Shown: positions 42,891 through 51,982 of the stretch, piece by piece
How positions within the stretch are numbered: the first letter of the stretch is position 1
Layout of the letters: every line of letters starts with the position of its first letter
Assembly (NCBI RefSeq): GCF_004349055.1
Contig: NZ_SMKX01000023.1
Coordinates: 19,945 to 83,944, forward strand
Direction: 5' to 3'
Origin: Kribbella antibiotica
GTDB taxonomy: Bacteria; Actinomycetota; Actinomycetes; Propionibacteriales; Kribbellaceae
Length of the DNA stretch: 64,000 bases
Made by a program: the position numbers and the translations under genes
Notes under the pieces: generated by a model
What the model was told of the DNA's origin: nothing
Databases searched by the model: none
The model's input: the letters and a program-made list of their open reading frames with translations, nothing else

Positions 42891-42992
42891 GCGGACCGCC
42901 ACCACTGAGCAACCGCACGAAATGGCGATCGGCGGGCTGGTGCTGAGCGTGAGGAGGGTGCTCAGCGCAGCGTTACACAGTGGTGGCGGTTC
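42891..42992 (-). repeat. Dispersed palindromic element, copy B
   Basis: A roughly 102-bp element matching copy A at 2371-2473 on the opposite strand. Here the ends are a perfect 13-bp inverted repeat (ACCGCCACCACTG at 42895-42907; CAGTGGTGGCGGT at 42978-42990). Inside is a second stem, GCTGAGC (42942-42948) with GCTCAGC (42960-42966). It lies in the 255-bp gap between the deacetylase and glutamine-type ABC genes; the remaining gap, 42744-42890, is G/C-rich with no feature I can support. Confidence 0.65.
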
Positions 42993-42998
42993 GCGATG

Positions 42999-43742
42999 TC
43001 ACAGCACTTGCGACAAGAACTGCTGCAATCGGGGCGACTCCGCAGCGGTGAAGATCTGGTCCGGTACGCCGGACTCGACCACCACCCCCTGATCCATGAA
43101 CGCAACCTGGTCGGCGACCTCGCGCGCGAACCCCATTTCGTGGGTGACCACGACCATCGTCATCCCGGACTGGGCGAGGTCGGCCATCAGCCCGAGGACG
43201 CCTTTGACAAGCTCCGGGTCGAGAGCCGAGGTCGCCTCGTCGAAGAGCATCACCTCAGGCTTCATGGCCAGCGCCCGCGCGATGGCGACCCGCTGCTGCT
43301 GACCGCCGGAGAGGTTGCCGGGGCGAGACTCAGCCTTCTCCGACAATCCGACGAGCTCCAACTGCTCGAGCGCCGCAGCTCGTGCTTCCTCAACGGAGAG
43401 CTTCTGGAGCTTGCGCAGCGGGAGCGTGATGTTGTCGATCACGCTCTTGTGCGGGAACAGGTTGAAGTGCTGGAACACCATCCCGATCCGCCGCCGCAAC
43501 ACATCCGGGCTTCCGGCGAGCACCGACTCCCCGCCGAGCCGGACATCGCCCGCGTCCGGCTCGATCAGCCGGTTGATCGTTCGCAACAGTGTCGACTTCC
43601 CGGAACCCGACGGCCCGATCACGCATGCCGTCCGGCCGGCCGGTACGTCGAGGTCGACGCCGCGCAGGACCTTGTTCGTACCGAAGGCGAGCTCGACGCC
43701 GCGGACCTCGAGGCTCGCAGCGAGCTCAACGGTTGTCGGCAT
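42999..43742 (-). CDS. Polar amino acid ABC transporter ATP-binding protein
   Basis: A 247-residue GlnQ-type ATPase: Walker [10 protein letters not shown] near residue 43, [19 protein letters not shown]-loop, signature [15 protein letters not shown], Walker [15 protein letters not shown] and the switch VVTHEM. The ATG at 43742 lies 17 bp inside the permease gene. It drives import of a polar amino acid with the two genes upstream of it on the minus strand. The specific amino acid is not readable from the sequence. Confidence 0.93.
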   Translation of the reverse strand: MPTTVELAASLEVRGVELAFGTNKVLRGVDLDVPAGRTACVIGPSGSGKSTLLRTINRLIEPDAGDVRLGGESVLAGSPDVLRRRIGMVFQHFNLFPHKSVIDNITLPLRKLQKLSVEEARAAALEQLELVGLSEKAESRPGNLSGGQQQRVAIARALAMKPEVMLFDEATSALDPELVKGVLGLMADLAQSGMTMVVVTHEMGFAREVADQVAFMDQGVVVESGVPDQIFTAAESPRLQQFLSQVL

Positions 43743-44478
43743 AAGCCGGCTCCTTCAAGTCGACGGTGTCGGTCGGCCGACCCTCACGCAGGCGCTTGTC
43801 GATGTAGTTGACCAGGTGGGTGAGCGGGACCGTGATCACCAGGTAGAAGATTCCCGCCAGCAGCAACGGTGAGAGGTTGCCGTCGGTCGCCGCGGAGTCC
43901 TGCCCGATCCGGAACAACTCCCGCTGCGACGCGAGCAGGCCGAGGAAGTACACCAGGCTGGATTCCTTGATCAGCGCGATGAACTGGTTGACCAAGGCCG
44001 GCAGTACCCGCCGGACACCCTGCGGGATGACAACGAGCCGCATCCCGGAGGTGTAGCTGAAGCCGAGCGCTCGCGCCGCCTCCAACTGGCCCTTCTCCAC
44101 GCTCTGGATGCCGGAGCGGAAGATCTCCCCGATGTACGCCGACGCGATCAGCGACAGCGCGAGAATTCCCAGCGGGTACGGGTTCGGGCCCCACCAGTGC
44201 CGGGTGATCGGGGACAGGCCCTGACCGATCAGCAGGATGGTCAGGATCGCAGGCAGGCCGCGGAAGATGTCGGTGTAGATCTTCGCCGGCCACCTGAGCC
44301 AGCGCTTCCGGGACAGGGCGAAGACCGCCACGATCATGCCGAGCACAGTGCCCAGCACGACCGAGGCGGCCGCCAGAATCAGGGTGTTGACCAGTCCGAC
44401 CTTGAGCATCTCCGGCAGGACTGCCTTCATCGACCCCCAGTCGAGGAAGGTTTCGTTCAGAGTGGACCAGATGTCCAT
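43726..44478 (-). CDS. Polar amino acid ABC transporter permease
   Basis: A 250-residue HisM/GlnP-type permease with about five membrane segments. The family coupling motif is visible as [30 protein letters not shown] when read as the EAA loop near residue 125. [18 protein letters not shown] follows. It lies 30 bp downstream of the binding-protein gene and overlaps the ATPase gene, the standard three-gene importer. Probably functions as a homodimer because only one permease gene is present. Confidence 0.92.
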   Translation of the reverse strand: MDIWSTLNETFLDWGSMKAVLPEMLKVGLVNTLILAAASVVLGTVLGMIVAVFALSRKRWLRWPAKIYTDIFRGLPAILTILLIGQGLSPITRHWWGPNPYPLGILALSLIASAYIGEIFRSGIQSVEKGQLEAARALGFSYTSGMRLVVIPQGVRRVLPALVNQFIALIKESSLVYFLGLLASQRELFRIGQDSAATDGNLSPLLLAGIFYLVITVPLTHLVNYIDKRLREGRPTDTVDLKEPAYADNR

Positions 44479-44508
44479 GTCTTTTTCCCTCGGCCCGCCT
44501 CGTCCGGA

Positions 44509-45366
44509 TCAGGCTTTGGGAGCCGTGAACTTAACAGTCCCGCTACCCGGCTTGAAGGTCTCCGGTACGGCGCGGCCGGGGTAGTACTGCTCGACCAGCT
44601 TGGTCCAGGTGCCGTCGGCGATGACCTCGTCGAGGGCCTTGTTCACCGCCGCGAGCAGCTTGTCGTTGCTCTTGGCCACGGCGTACGCCGTCGGTGCGGA
44701 GCTCAGCTCCTTGGCCGCCAGGACGATGACGCCGCCGCCCTGCTCCTTGGCCATCTTCTCGCCGATCTCGGCCGGCGAGATCCACGCATCCGCCGTACCG
44801 GCCTTGAGCTGGCCGACCGCGGCGTTGTAGTTCGGCACCCGGACCGGGTCGAGGTTCTTCGACGTCGCGTAGTCGTCCTGGACGGTGCCCTGGACCACCA
44901 CGACGCGCTTGCCGGTGAGCTGGTCGAACTTGGTGATCCCGGACGTCTTGGTGGTGTTCAGGCCGAGGTAGCCGAAGTCGTAGCCATTGCTGAAGGCAAC
45001 CGTCTTCTTGCGCGCCTCGGTGATCGTGATCGACGAGCTGCCGAGGTCGAACTGGCCGCCGTTCACCTGCGACAGCAGGGTGGAGAAGTCGGTCCCGACG
45101 AACTCCGGCTTCAGGTTCAGCTTGGCCGCGACCGCGGTGATCAGGTCGTTGTCGAACCCGGTGAACTTGCCGTCCTTGACGTACACGTTCGGCGGCGCGT
45201 CGGTGAGCGTCCCGATCCGCAGCGTGCCGGCCTTGAGCAGGCCGAGGTCGGGGCCGTCGGCGGCGGCCTTGCCGTCATCGCTGCCGCAGGCAACCATCGC
45301 CCATGCCAGTGTGATCACGGCCCCGGCCGCGGCGATACGACGGAAGGGAGCGCTGAAGGCGCGCAC
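44509..45366 (-). CDS. Amino acid ABC transporter substrate-binding lipoprotein
   Basis: A 285-residue family-3 solute-binding protein. The signal peptide ends in the lipobox-like MVACG (Cys near 27). TLRIGTLTDAPPNVYVKDGKFTGFDNDL begins the domain, DFSTLLSQVNGGQFDLG is the usual hinge-side segment, and the NKALDEVIADGTWTKLVEQYY end is typical. GTG 45366 has AGGAG 7 nt upstream. The FMN riboswitch and rib operon diverge from it across a 494-bp gap. Confidence 0.92.
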   Translation of the reverse strand: MRAFSAPFRRIAAAGAVITLAWAMVACGSDDGKAAADGPDLGLLKAGTLRIGTLTDAPPNVYVKDGKFTGFDNDLITAVAAKLNLKPEFVGTDFSTLLSQVNGGQFDLGSSSITITEARKKTVAFSNGYDFGYLGLNTTKTSGITKFDQLTGKRVVVVQGTVQDDYATSKNLDPVRVPNYNAAVGQLKAGTADAWISPAEIGEKMAKEQGGGVIVLAAKELSSAPTAYAVAKSNDKLLAAVNKALDEVIADGTWTKLVEQYYPGRAVPETFKPGSGTVKFTAPKA

Positions 45367-45593
45367 GAGTGTCTCCTCAATACGGTCAAGTGGTACGCAG
45401 GGCGAACCACCCCGCTCGATCCGAAGCCAACACCACTGATCCGGCAGTCATTCCCCACCGACACCCACTGAGACGGCGCCGCAATGTCTACCGGATCTGT
45501 GTTATTAGCCCCGGTCCTGGCGTCTTGGAATGTGACCTGGATCGTGGCGGGGCTTGCCAGCAGGGGCATACTGGAGTCACGAGTGAACCCACT

Positions 45594-45726
45594 CGCGTGC
45601 TCCGGGGTCGGTGAAATTCCGAGCCGGCGGTGATAGTCCGCGACCCGGTCGTTGCAGTTCGGCGGCCGGTTGACCTGGTGGAATTCCGGGACCGACGGTG
45701 AAAGTCCGGATGGGAGGCAGCACGCG
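45594..45726 (+). ncRNA. FMN riboswitch aptamer
   Basis: The conserved RFN-element pieces are present in order: GGGTCGGTGAAATTCCGAG, GGCGGTGATAGTCCGCGACCC, then GGTTGACCTGGTGGAATTCC, ACCGACGGTGAAAGTCCGGATG and GGAGGCAG. The closing stem P1 is CGCGTGCT (45594-45601) with AGCACGCG (45719-45726). It binds flavin mononucleotide and precedes ribD by 134 nt. The 227 bp before it (45367-45593) hold the two divergent promoters but no site I can define. Confidence 0.96.
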
Positions 45727-45815
45727 ATCGGCGGGAGAGCTCCGACGTTCGCGAGATGTCGCCTGGGCTGAGGCCTGCGCGGCACCGAAGCGGTCGCCCG
45801 GAGATCTGTACGTCG

Positions 45816-45860
45816 GTCGTTACGGCCCCGGTGTGCGTCCGTGACGACGAGGGACCGTAA
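45816..45860 (+). promoter_or_regulatory. Probable riboswitch expression platform (ribosome-site sequestration)
   Basis: TTACGGCCC (45820-45828) can pair with GGG-A-CCGTAA (45851-45860), burying the GAGGGA ribosome site (45849-45854) before the ribD GTG. Alternatively GTCGTTACGG (45816-45825) pairs with CCGTGACGAC (45839-45848), leaving it free. The two pairings exclude each other. No T-run is present, which favours translational control. Confidence 0.55.
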
Positions 45861-46901
45861 GTGACGAACGCAGGGCCTATCCCCACGCCGATCGACGTCG
45901 CCTGGATGCGGCGCGCGATCGAGCTGGCCGCCCGCGGCATCGGCAGTACCCACCCGAATCCCGTGGTGGGCTGCGTGATCACCGCAGCCGACGGCCATCC
46001 GGCCGGCGAAGGCTTCCATGCCCAGGCCGGCGGACCGCATGCCGAGGTCGAGGCGTTGCGGATGGCGGGACGACGAGCACGCGGCGGTACGGCGTACGTG
46101 ACGCTGGAGCCGTGTAATCACACCGGCCGCACTGGCCCGTGTGCCGATGCGCTGATCGAGGCCGGTATCGCTCGCGTGGTGTACGCCGTACCGGATCCGA
46201 ACGCGCAGGCGTCCGGCGGTGGCGAGAAGTTGCGCGCCAAGGACATCCAGGTCGAGCAAGGCCTGCTGCAGGACGAGGCTGAGGCCGGCAACCACATTTG
46301 GCTGCACAGCGTGCGGACGGGACGGCCGTTCGTGACGTGGAAGTTCGCAACCACGCTGGACGGCCGATCGGCTGCCCCAGATCGCAGCAGCAAATGGATC
46401 ACCGGGCCGGCCGCGCGGGCCGACGTACACGGCAAGCGTGCGGAGTGCGACGCGATCGCGGTCGGTACGCAGACGGTGCTTTCCGATGATCCTGAGCTCA
46501 CGGTTCGGGATGCCGATGATGCTCCGGCGGCGCGGCAGCCGCTGCGCGTGGTGGTCGGCGACCGCGAGATCCCGGCGACCGCGCGAGTCCGCAACGACCG
46601 GGCGCAGACGCTCTTGCTGCCTACCCATGACCCTGCCGAGGTGCTGCGGCAGCTGGACGACCGCCAGATCCGGCACCTCTGGCTCGAAGGCGGCCCGACG
46701 CTGGCCGCCGCGTTCCTGCGCGCCGGTCTGGTCGATCAGATCGTCGCGTACGTCGCTCCGGCCGTCCTCGGCTCCGGGTTCTCCGCCATCGGAGACCTCG
46801 GCGCGGAATCGATCGACCACCTGCGGCGCTTCAACCTTTCGGACGTCACTCGCCTCGGCGACGACGTGCGGCTCACCCTGGCACCCCTCGGAGGGAAGTA
46901 G
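45861..46901 (+). CDS. ribD: Bifunctional riboflavin deaminase/reductase RibD
   Basis: A 346-residue two-domain enzyme. The N-terminal deaminase (about 1-145) has the zinc motifs HAEVEAL and EPCNHTGRTGPCADAL. The C-terminal reductase (about 146-346) has KFATTLDGRSA, SKWITG and LWLEGGPTLAAAFL. It deaminates and reduces the pyrimidine intermediate of riboflavin synthesis. It starts with GTG 45861 directly behind the riboswitch platform, and its TAG abuts the ribE ATG. First gene of the rib operon. Confidence 0.96.
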   Translation: MTNAGPIPTPIDVAWMRRAIELAARGIGSTHPNPVVGCVITAADGHPAGEGFHAQAGGPHAEVEALRMAGRRARGGTAYVTLEPCNHTGRTGPCADALIEAGIARVVYAVPDPNAQASGGGEKLRAKDIQVEQGLLQDEAEAGNHIWLHSVRTGRPFVTWKFATTLDGRSAAPDRSSKWITGPAARADVHGKRAECDAIAVGTQTVLSDDPELTVRDADDAPAARQPLRVVVGDREIPATARVRNDRAQTLLLPTHDPAEVLRQLDDRQIRHLWLEGGPTLAAAFLRAGLVDQIVAYVAPAVLGSGFSAIGDLGAESIDHLRRFNLSDVTRLGDDVRLTLAPLGGK

Positions 46902-47537
46902 ATGTTCACCGGAATCATCGAGGAACTCGGCACCGTCGAGGCGCTCGACCTGCTGGACGGCGACGCGGCCCGGCTCACCATTCGCGGGCCCAAGGTGACC
47001 GAGGACGCCGGCCACGGCGACTCGATCTCGGTCAACGGCTGCTGCCTCACGGTGGTCGAGTACGGCGACGGCCTGTTCACGGCCGATGTGATGAGCGAGA
47101 CCCTCAAGCGGACCAGCCTCGGCGGCGTCGGCAAGGGCTCGAAGGTCAACCTGGAGCGGGCGGTCACCGCCCACGCGCGGCTCGGCGGCCACATCGTTCA
47201 GGGGCATGTGGACGGCGTCGGCACGATCGCGAGCCGGACGCCCTCCGAGCACTGGGAAGAGGTCCGGATCGCAACCGCGCCGGAGATCCTCAAGTACGTC
47301 GCCGAGAAGGGTTCGATCGCGGTCGACGGGGTTTCGCTGACCGTCACCGATGTCGACGACGTGACCGGGACATTCGGGATCAGCTTGATCCCGACCACGC
47401 TGGAGCTGACGGTGCTCGGCGGAAACAAGATCGGCGACACCGTGAACCTCGAGGTCGATGTGATCGCGAAGTATGTTGAGCGCCTCCTCGCCGGAGGCGG
47501 AAAGACTGACACAGTGGTTGCTGGAGGCACCAAATGA
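46902..47537 (+). CDS. ribE: Riboflavin synthase, alpha chain
   Basis: A 211-residue protein of two similar lumazine-binding barrels. The first opens MFTGIIEELGTVEAL and carries DSISVNGCCLTVV; the second carries GHIVQGHVDGVGTI and GSIAVDGVSLTVTDV. It dismutates two 6,7-dimethyl-8-ribityllumazine molecules into riboflavin. The ATG at 46902 follows the ribD stop directly, and its stop overlaps pnuX (ATGA). Confidence 0.96.
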   Translation: MFTGIIEELGTVEALDLLDGDAARLTIRGPKVTEDAGHGDSISVNGCCLTVVEYGDGLFTADVMSETLKRTSLGGVGKGSKVNLERAVTAHARLGGHIVQGHVDGVGTIASRTPSEHWEEVRIATAPEILKYVAEKGSIAVDGVSLTVTDVDDVTGTFGISLIPTTLELTVLGGNKIGDTVNLEVDVIAKYVERLLAGGGKTDTVVAGGTK

Positions 47538-48208
47538 ATGCCGTTGACTGGTTGCTGCACGCGCAGGTGACGATCGCCGGCTCACCGGTGCTGGTCCGGG
47601 AGATCGTCGGGAACGTGTTCGGCCTGGCAAGCGCGCTGTTCGGGATGCGCCGGGTGGTCGCCGCCTGGCCGGTCGGGATCATCGGGAACGTGTTGCTGTT
47701 CACGGTGTTCGTGGGCGGCATCTTCGATACGCCGCAGGACAAGGACCTCTGGGGTCAGGCCGGGCGGCAGGTGTTCTTCTTCATCCTCAGCGTCTACGGC
47801 TGGTATCAGTGGTACCAGACCCGTCACCGCGGCGCCGCCAAGGCGGTGACCCCGCGCTGGGCGACCGGCCGGGAGCGGATCGAGCTGCTCGGGATCGGCG
47901 TCGTGCTCTACGCGGCCGGCTTCTTCGTGCTGCGGGCGCTGGGCTCCTGGGGTCCGCAGTGGGACGCCTGGATCCTCACCGGCTCGATCCTGGCGACGTA
48001 CGGGATGGCGCGGGGGTTCGTCGAGTTCTGGCTGATCTGGATCGCGGTCGACGTTGTCGGCGTTCCGCTGCTCGTGCAGGCGAAGTTCTATCCGTCGGCC
48101 GCCATGTACGTGATCTACGGCCTGTTCTGCCTGATCGGGTTCGCGTCGTGGTGGAAGATTCAGAACAATGAGCGGGTCAGCCCGCCGGAAGCTGTGGTGG
48201 TGGGTTAA
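47534..48208 (+). CDS. pnuX: PnuC-family transporter, probable riboflavin importer PnuX
   Basis: A 224-residue membrane protein of the PnuC family, with about seven hydrophobic spans and aromatic-rich segments (VYGWYQWYQ, GFASWWKIQ). It is embedded between ribE and ribBA with overlapping or abutting ends and under the FMN riboswitch. In actinobacteria such PnuC relatives in rib operons are riboflavin transporters (PnuX). A nicotinamide riboside role, as in true PnuC, is less likely here. The family is certain; the substrate is inferred from context. Confidence 0.82.
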   Translation: MNAVDWLLHAQVTIAGSPVLVREIVGNVFGLASALFGMRRVVAAWPVGIIGNVLLFTVFVGGIFDTPQDKDLWGQAGRQVFFFILSVYGWYQWYQTRHRGAAKAVTPRWATGRERIELLGIGVVLYAAGFFVLRALGSWGPQWDAWILTGSILATYGMARGFVEFWLIWIAVDVVGVPLLVQAKFYPSAAMYVIYGLFCLIGFASWWKIQNNERVSPPEAVVVG

Positions 48209-49447
48209 ATGGGTGACGTGCTGAAGCTCGACACGATCGAGCATGCGCTGGAAGAGATCCGGGCCGGGCGCCCGATCGTCGTTGTCGATGACGAGGACCG
48301 CGAGAACGAGGGCGACCTGATCTTCGCCGCGTCCAAGGCGACGCCGGAGCTGCTGGCGTTCATGATCCGGTACAGCTCGGGGGTCGTGTGTGTGCCGATG
48401 GAGGGCCCGGAGCTGGACCGGCTCGGGATTCCGCTGATGACCCCGCACAACCGCGAGCGGATGCGGACGGCGTACACGATCTCGGTCGATGCGCGGGACG
48501 GGATCACGACAGGGATCTCGGCGGCGGATCGCGCGCGGACGATCAAGGTGCTGGCGGATTCGGCGTCCGAGTCGTACGACCTGGTGCAGCCGGGGCACAT
48601 CTTCCCGCTGCGGGCGCGCGAGGGCGGCGTACTGGTTCGGCCTGGGCACACCGAGGCGTCTGTCGATCTGGCACGCATTGCCGGGCTGAATCCGACGGCG
48701 GTGATCTCCGAGCTGGTGAACGACGACGGGACCATGAAGCGCGGTCAGGATCTGCGGACCTTCGCGGACGAGCACGGACTGGTGCTGATCTCGATCGACG
48801 ACCTGATCAAGTACCGGCGCCGGACCGAGATCCAGATCGAGCGGGTCGCGACGACCACCCTGCCCACCCGGTACGGCGACTTTGTTGCCCACGGCTACCG
48901 AAACACGGTGGACGGGTCGGAGCAGCTGGCGCTGGTCCGGGGTGACCTGAAGGACGGCCCGGTGCTGGCGCGGTTGCACTCGGAGTGCCTGACCGGCGAC
49001 GTGTTCGGGTCGCTGCGGTGTGACTGCGGACCGCAGTTGGACGAGGCGCTGCGCCAGGTCGCCGCCGAGGGTGGTGTGGTGGTCTACCTCCGCGGTCACG
49101 AGGGCCGCGGGATCGGTCTGCTGCACAAGCTCCAGGCTTACGAACTGCAGGACGCCGGCCGCGACACGATCGAGGCCAACCTTGACTTGGGGCTGCCTGC
49201 TGACGCTCGTGACTACGCGGCCGGCGCGCAGATCCTGGCTGACCTGGGCGTGACCGCAGTTCGGTTGCTGACGAACAACCCGGACAAGGTGGACGGTGTC
49301 CAAGGCCACGGGATCGACGTCGTCGAGCGGCGCGGGATCTCCATCGACCCCACCGAACACAACCTGCGCTACCTGCGCACCAAGCGCGACCGCATGGGCC
49401 ACCACCTGCCTGGCAGTCCCTCAACCGATGAGCAAGGAGCCGGCTGA
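48209..49447 (+). CDS. ribBA: RibBA: 3,4-DHBP synthase / GTP cyclohydrolase II
   Basis: A 412-residue fusion. The N-terminal DHBP synthase domain (about 1-205) has [15 protein letters not shown], the [16 protein letters not shown] block and [14 protein letters not shown]. The C-terminal GTP cyclohydrolase II domain (about 206-405) has [20 protein letters not shown] with the three zinc cysteines, and [11 protein letters not shown] and [10 protein letters not shown]. It feeds both branches of riboflavin synthesis. It starts directly after the pnuX stop, and its TGA overlaps the ribH ATG. Confidence 0.96.
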   Translation: MGDVLKLDTIEHALEEIRAGRPIVVVDDEDRENEGDLIFAASKATPELLAFMIRYSSGVVCVPMEGPELDRLGIPLMTPHNRERMRTAYTISVDARDGITTGISAADRARTIKVLADSASESYDLVQPGHIFPLRAREGGVLVRPGHTEASVDLARIAGLNPTAVISELVNDDGTMKRGQDLRTFADEHGLVLISIDDLIKYRRRTEIQIERVATTTLPTRYGDFVAHGYRNTVDGSEQLALVRGDLKDGPVLARLHSECLTGDVFGSLRCDCGPQLDEALRQVAAEGGVVVYLRGHEGRGIGLLHKLQAYELQDAGRDTIEANLDLGLPADARDYAAGAQILADLGVTAVRLLTNNPDKVDGVQGHGIDVVERRGISIDPTEHNLRYLRTKRDRMGHHLPGSPSTDEQGAG

Positions 49448-49917
49448 TGTCGGGTAGTGGAGCACCAACCATCGAAGCCCCTCGCGCCGAGGGCGCCCGC
49501 GTGGCAGTCATCGCCGCACAGTGGCACCCGAAGGTCACCGACTCGCTGGTCGCAGGGGCGCTTCGGGCGCTCGAAGACTCGGGCGTCACCGACCACAAGG
49601 TCATCCGCGTCCCCGGCTCCTTCGAGCTCCCCGTGGTCGCACTGCACGCAGCGAAGGCCGGGTACGACGCAGTGATCGCGCTGGGCGTGGTGATCCGTGG
49701 CGACACCCCGCACTTCGAGTACGTCTGCCAGGCGACGACCGACGGCTTGATGCAGGTCGGCGTGACTACTGGTGTGCCGATCGGCTTCGGTGTCCTGACC
49801 TGCGACAACGACCCCCAGGCGCTGGATCGCGCAGGGTTGCCCGATAGCCGCGAAGACAAGGGCTACGAGGCAACGCAGGCCGCGCTGTCCACGCTCGTGG
49901 CGGTCCGGGCGCTGTAG
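49447..49917 (+). CDS. ribH: 6,7-dimethyl-8-ribityllumazine synthase
   Basis: A 156-residue lumazine synthase. [63 protein letters not shown] and [12 protein letters not shown] follow the family in order; the His of TPHFEYV is the catalytic base. It condenses the RibBA and RibD products. Last gene of the operon, ended by a 14-bp hairpin. Confidence 0.95.
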   Translation: MSGSGAPTIEAPRAEGARVAVIAAQWHPKVTDSLVAGALRALEDSGVTDHKVIRVPGSFELPVVALHAAKAGYDAVIALGVVIRGDTPHFEYVCQATTDGLMQVGVTTGVPIGFGVLTCDNDPQALDRAGLPDSREDKGYEATQAALSTLVAVRAL

Positions 49918-49922
49918 TCGCC

Positions 49923-49956
49923 CCGAGCTGCGGGCACGCGTCTGCCCGCAGCTCGG
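49923..49956. terminator. Strong hairpin after the rib operon
   Basis: CCGAGCTGCGGGCA and TGCCCGCAGCTCGG form a perfect 14-bp stem with a 6-nt loop between convergent genes. No T-run follows on the plus strand. It may serve both directions. Confidence 0.85.
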
Positions 49957-49960
49957 AAAC

Positions 49961-50908
49961 TCACCCGATGCGGGTGTGCTCCATGTACCAGTTGGTGACC
50001 CACGTCGTGCCGCCGTCTTCGGAGAAGTCCTGCTGCCAGGCGGCCTTGTCGGTTCCAGGGGTCCAGGTGAAGCGGACGTCGATCGGGCGGCCCTCCCACA
50101 CGTCCGGGCCTTCGAAGATGCCGAGCCCGTCGTTGCCGAAGGCCCCGATCACGGGTGTCTCCAGCTGTCCCCGCAGGCTGTTGATCCAGTAGATGGACCA
50201 CGTCTGAGCCGACGGGTTGAACAGCCGGAAGGTCGCGCCCCGGAAGCCCTCGGTCGGAAACCAGCCTTCGTCGAAGCTGATGGCGCCGTCGAAGAAGGTT
50301 GTCACCTGCATCTCGGAGGCGACCTCGTACCACTCACAAGGCTCGCCCAGGGCAGGCCGGCGACGGCGGTTGGCCATGTCCCAGCGGCCGACCAGGAAGT
50401 CGAAATCACCAGTCACCTTCGGTACGTCGAGAGCCGGGGCGGGCGTCGTACGGCGGGTGAAATCCATTGTCCAGTTGACGTCCCAGGTCTTGCCGCCGTC
50501 GGCGGAGTAGGACTGCTCCCAGTGAGCGGTCTGCTCGGTGATGTCGGACCAGGCGTAGCTGCACAGGACGGGCTGTCCGTCGACTGTCTCCTCGCCGACC
50601 AGCCAGCAGCTGGTGCCGTCGTCCGACCAGCGCCCGCGGACCGGCGGATAGAGCTGCATGGTGCTGCTGCTGACCCACCAGATGTTCCACTCCTGCTCGA
50701 CCGGATCGAACAGCCGAATGGACAGCCCGTAGGTGCCTTTGGAGGGGAAGCGCATCTCGTCGATGCTGATCGCGCCGTCGAAGTAGGTGTGCGCGGTCGT
50801 CGTACCGGTGTACTCGATCCACTCCCCGTCGATCAGAGTGCGGTGCCGGACGTCGAAGTCGCCCTGGAGGAAGTCGAAGTCGCCGGTCGCTTTGGTCCAT
50901 GTCGTCAT
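49961..50908 (-). CDS. Tandemly duplicated DUF1579-like protein
   Basis: A 315-residue cytosolic protein made of two similar halves. Each opens with GDFDFL (residues about 9 and 172) followed by a W/F-rich lipocalin-like stretch. Each half has TxFDGAIS-DE near its first third, a W-x-I-x-W segment (WNIWWVSS; WSIYWINS) and SxDGG-x-TW-x-xNW near its end. This marks an internal duplication. ATG 50908 was chosen as the first domain start. It is divergent from a WYL regulator with a nested palindrome between. A ligand-binding barrel is likely; function unknown. Confidence 0.7.
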   Translation of the reverse strand: MTTWTKATGDFDFLQGDFDVRHRTLIDGEWIEYTGTTTAHTYFDGAISIDEMRFPSKGTYGLSIRLFDPVEQEWNIWWVSSSTMQLYPPVRGRWSDDGTSCWLVGEETVDGQPVLCSYAWSDITEQTAHWEQSYSADGGKTWDVNWTMDFTRRTTPAPALDVPKVTGDFDFLVGRWDMANRRRRPALGEPCEWYEVASEMQVTTFFDGAISFDEGWFPTEGFRGATFRLFNPSAQTWSIYWINSLRGQLETPVIGAFGNDGLGIFEGPDVWEGRPIDVRFTWTPGTDKAAWQQDFSEDGGTTWVTNWYMEHTRIG

Positions 50909-50930
50909 ACGCACCACCCTGACTCCAAAA

Positions 50931-50968
50931 CCTGACAACCGCTGGCAGTGTTTCCAGCTACTGTCAGG
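50931..50968. promoter_or_regulatory. Nested 38-bp palindrome between the WYL regulator and its divergent gene
   Basis: CCTGACA (50931-50937) pairs with TGTCAGG (50962-50968), and inside these GCTGG (50941-50945) pairs with CCAGC (50954-50958). The spacing is symmetrical (3 and 3, loop 8). It fills most of the 63-bp gap, and its right arm overlaps the AGGAG ribosome site of the regulator gene. Confidence 0.7.
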
Positions 50969-50971
50969 AGT

Positions 50972-51982
50972 ATGCGTTCGAGCCGGCTGCTGTCCATCCT
51001 GCTGCTCCTGCAGACCCGCAGGCAGTTGACCGCGCGCGAGTTGGCCGACGAGCTGGAAGTCTCGCTCCGCACCATCTACCGCGATGTCGAGCAGCTCGCC
51101 GCCGCAGGTGTCCCCGTGTACGCCGATCAAGGGCGCGCCGGCGGATACCGCCTGGTCGAGGGCTACCGCACCCGCCTGACCGGACTGACCGAGCAGGAGG
51201 CCGCTGCACTGTTCCTGGTCGGCATGCCCGGCCCGGCCGCTGCACTGGGCCTGACAGCCCAGACGAACGCGGCAGAGCTCAAGCTCCTGGCCGCACTGAC
51301 CACGGACCAGCGTGACCGCGCCGGCCGCCTCAAGAACCGCTTCCACCTCGACATGCCCGCCTGGTACGCCGACGCCGAGACCTCACCGCACCTGTCCGCG
51401 GTAGCTGACGCCGTACTGCACGATCGACGCATCAAAGTCCGCTACCGCCGCTGGGAAGCCCCTCGCGAGGTCGACCGCACCCTCGAGCCACACGGCCTGG
51501 TACTCAAAAACGGCAGCTGGTACGTGATAGCCGCCACCGAGACCGGCATGCGCACCTACCGCGTCTCCAACATCCTCGCTCTCACCCCAACCGACGAGCC
51601 GTTCACCCGCACCAAGGACTTCGACCTCCCCAGGTTCTGGCAGGACCACCTCCAGTACTTCGATCAGTCCCGCTTCACCACCCAGGCGGTCGTCAAAGTC
51701 TCGGCAAGCCTCGCCACTCGCATGTACGACGTCTCCTTCCCGCAACTCGTCGCAGCGGTCGCCCAGACACCCCCAAACGCGGACGGCACCGTCACAGTCA
51801 CCCTCGGGATCGAGTCGATCGGCAACGCAGCCGCCGCCCTCTGCCGGTTCGGAGTCGGCCTGGAGGTCCTGGAGCCACCAGAGCTCCGCACCGAGCTCGC
51901 AGCGCTCGGCCGGACCCTCACCAGCCTCTACGAAAGTCCGTCCAGCGGACCTGCACACTCAACAGCGGACGGCGCCCCGTAG
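50972..51982 (+). CDS. HTH-WYL transcriptional regulator
   Basis: A 336-residue regulator. The N-terminal winged helix-turn-helix ([42 protein letters not shown] as family blocks, about 4-45) is followed by the WYL sensor domain (about 145-230) with [25 protein letters not shown], and a WCX-type C-terminal extension. ATG 50972 is preceded by AGGAG. It is divergent from the duplicated-domain gene; a nested palindrome covers both promoters, so control of that gene and itself is likely. Ligand unknown. Confidence 0.86.
   Translation: MRSSRLLSILLLLQTRRQLTARELADELEVSLRTIYRDVEQLAAAGVPVYADQGRAGGYRLVEGYRTRLTGLTEQEAAALFLVGMPGPAAALGLTAQTNAAELKLLAALTTDQRDRAGRLKNRFHLDMPAWYADAETSPHLSAVADAVLHDRRIKVRYRRWEAPREVDRTLEPHGLVLKNGSWYVIAATETGMRTYRVSNILALTPTDEPFTRTKDFDLPRFWQDHLQYFDQSRFTTQAVVKVSASLATRMYDVSFPQLVAAVAQTPPNADGTVTVTLGIESIGNAAAALCRFGVGLEVLEPPELRTELAALGRTLTSLYESPSSGPAHSTADGAP

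Noticed and set aside
45315..47630. Long minus-strand open frame across the riboswitch, ribD and ribE
   Set aside because: It would run antisense through a clear FMN aptamer and two conserved enzymes; a GC-driven shadow.
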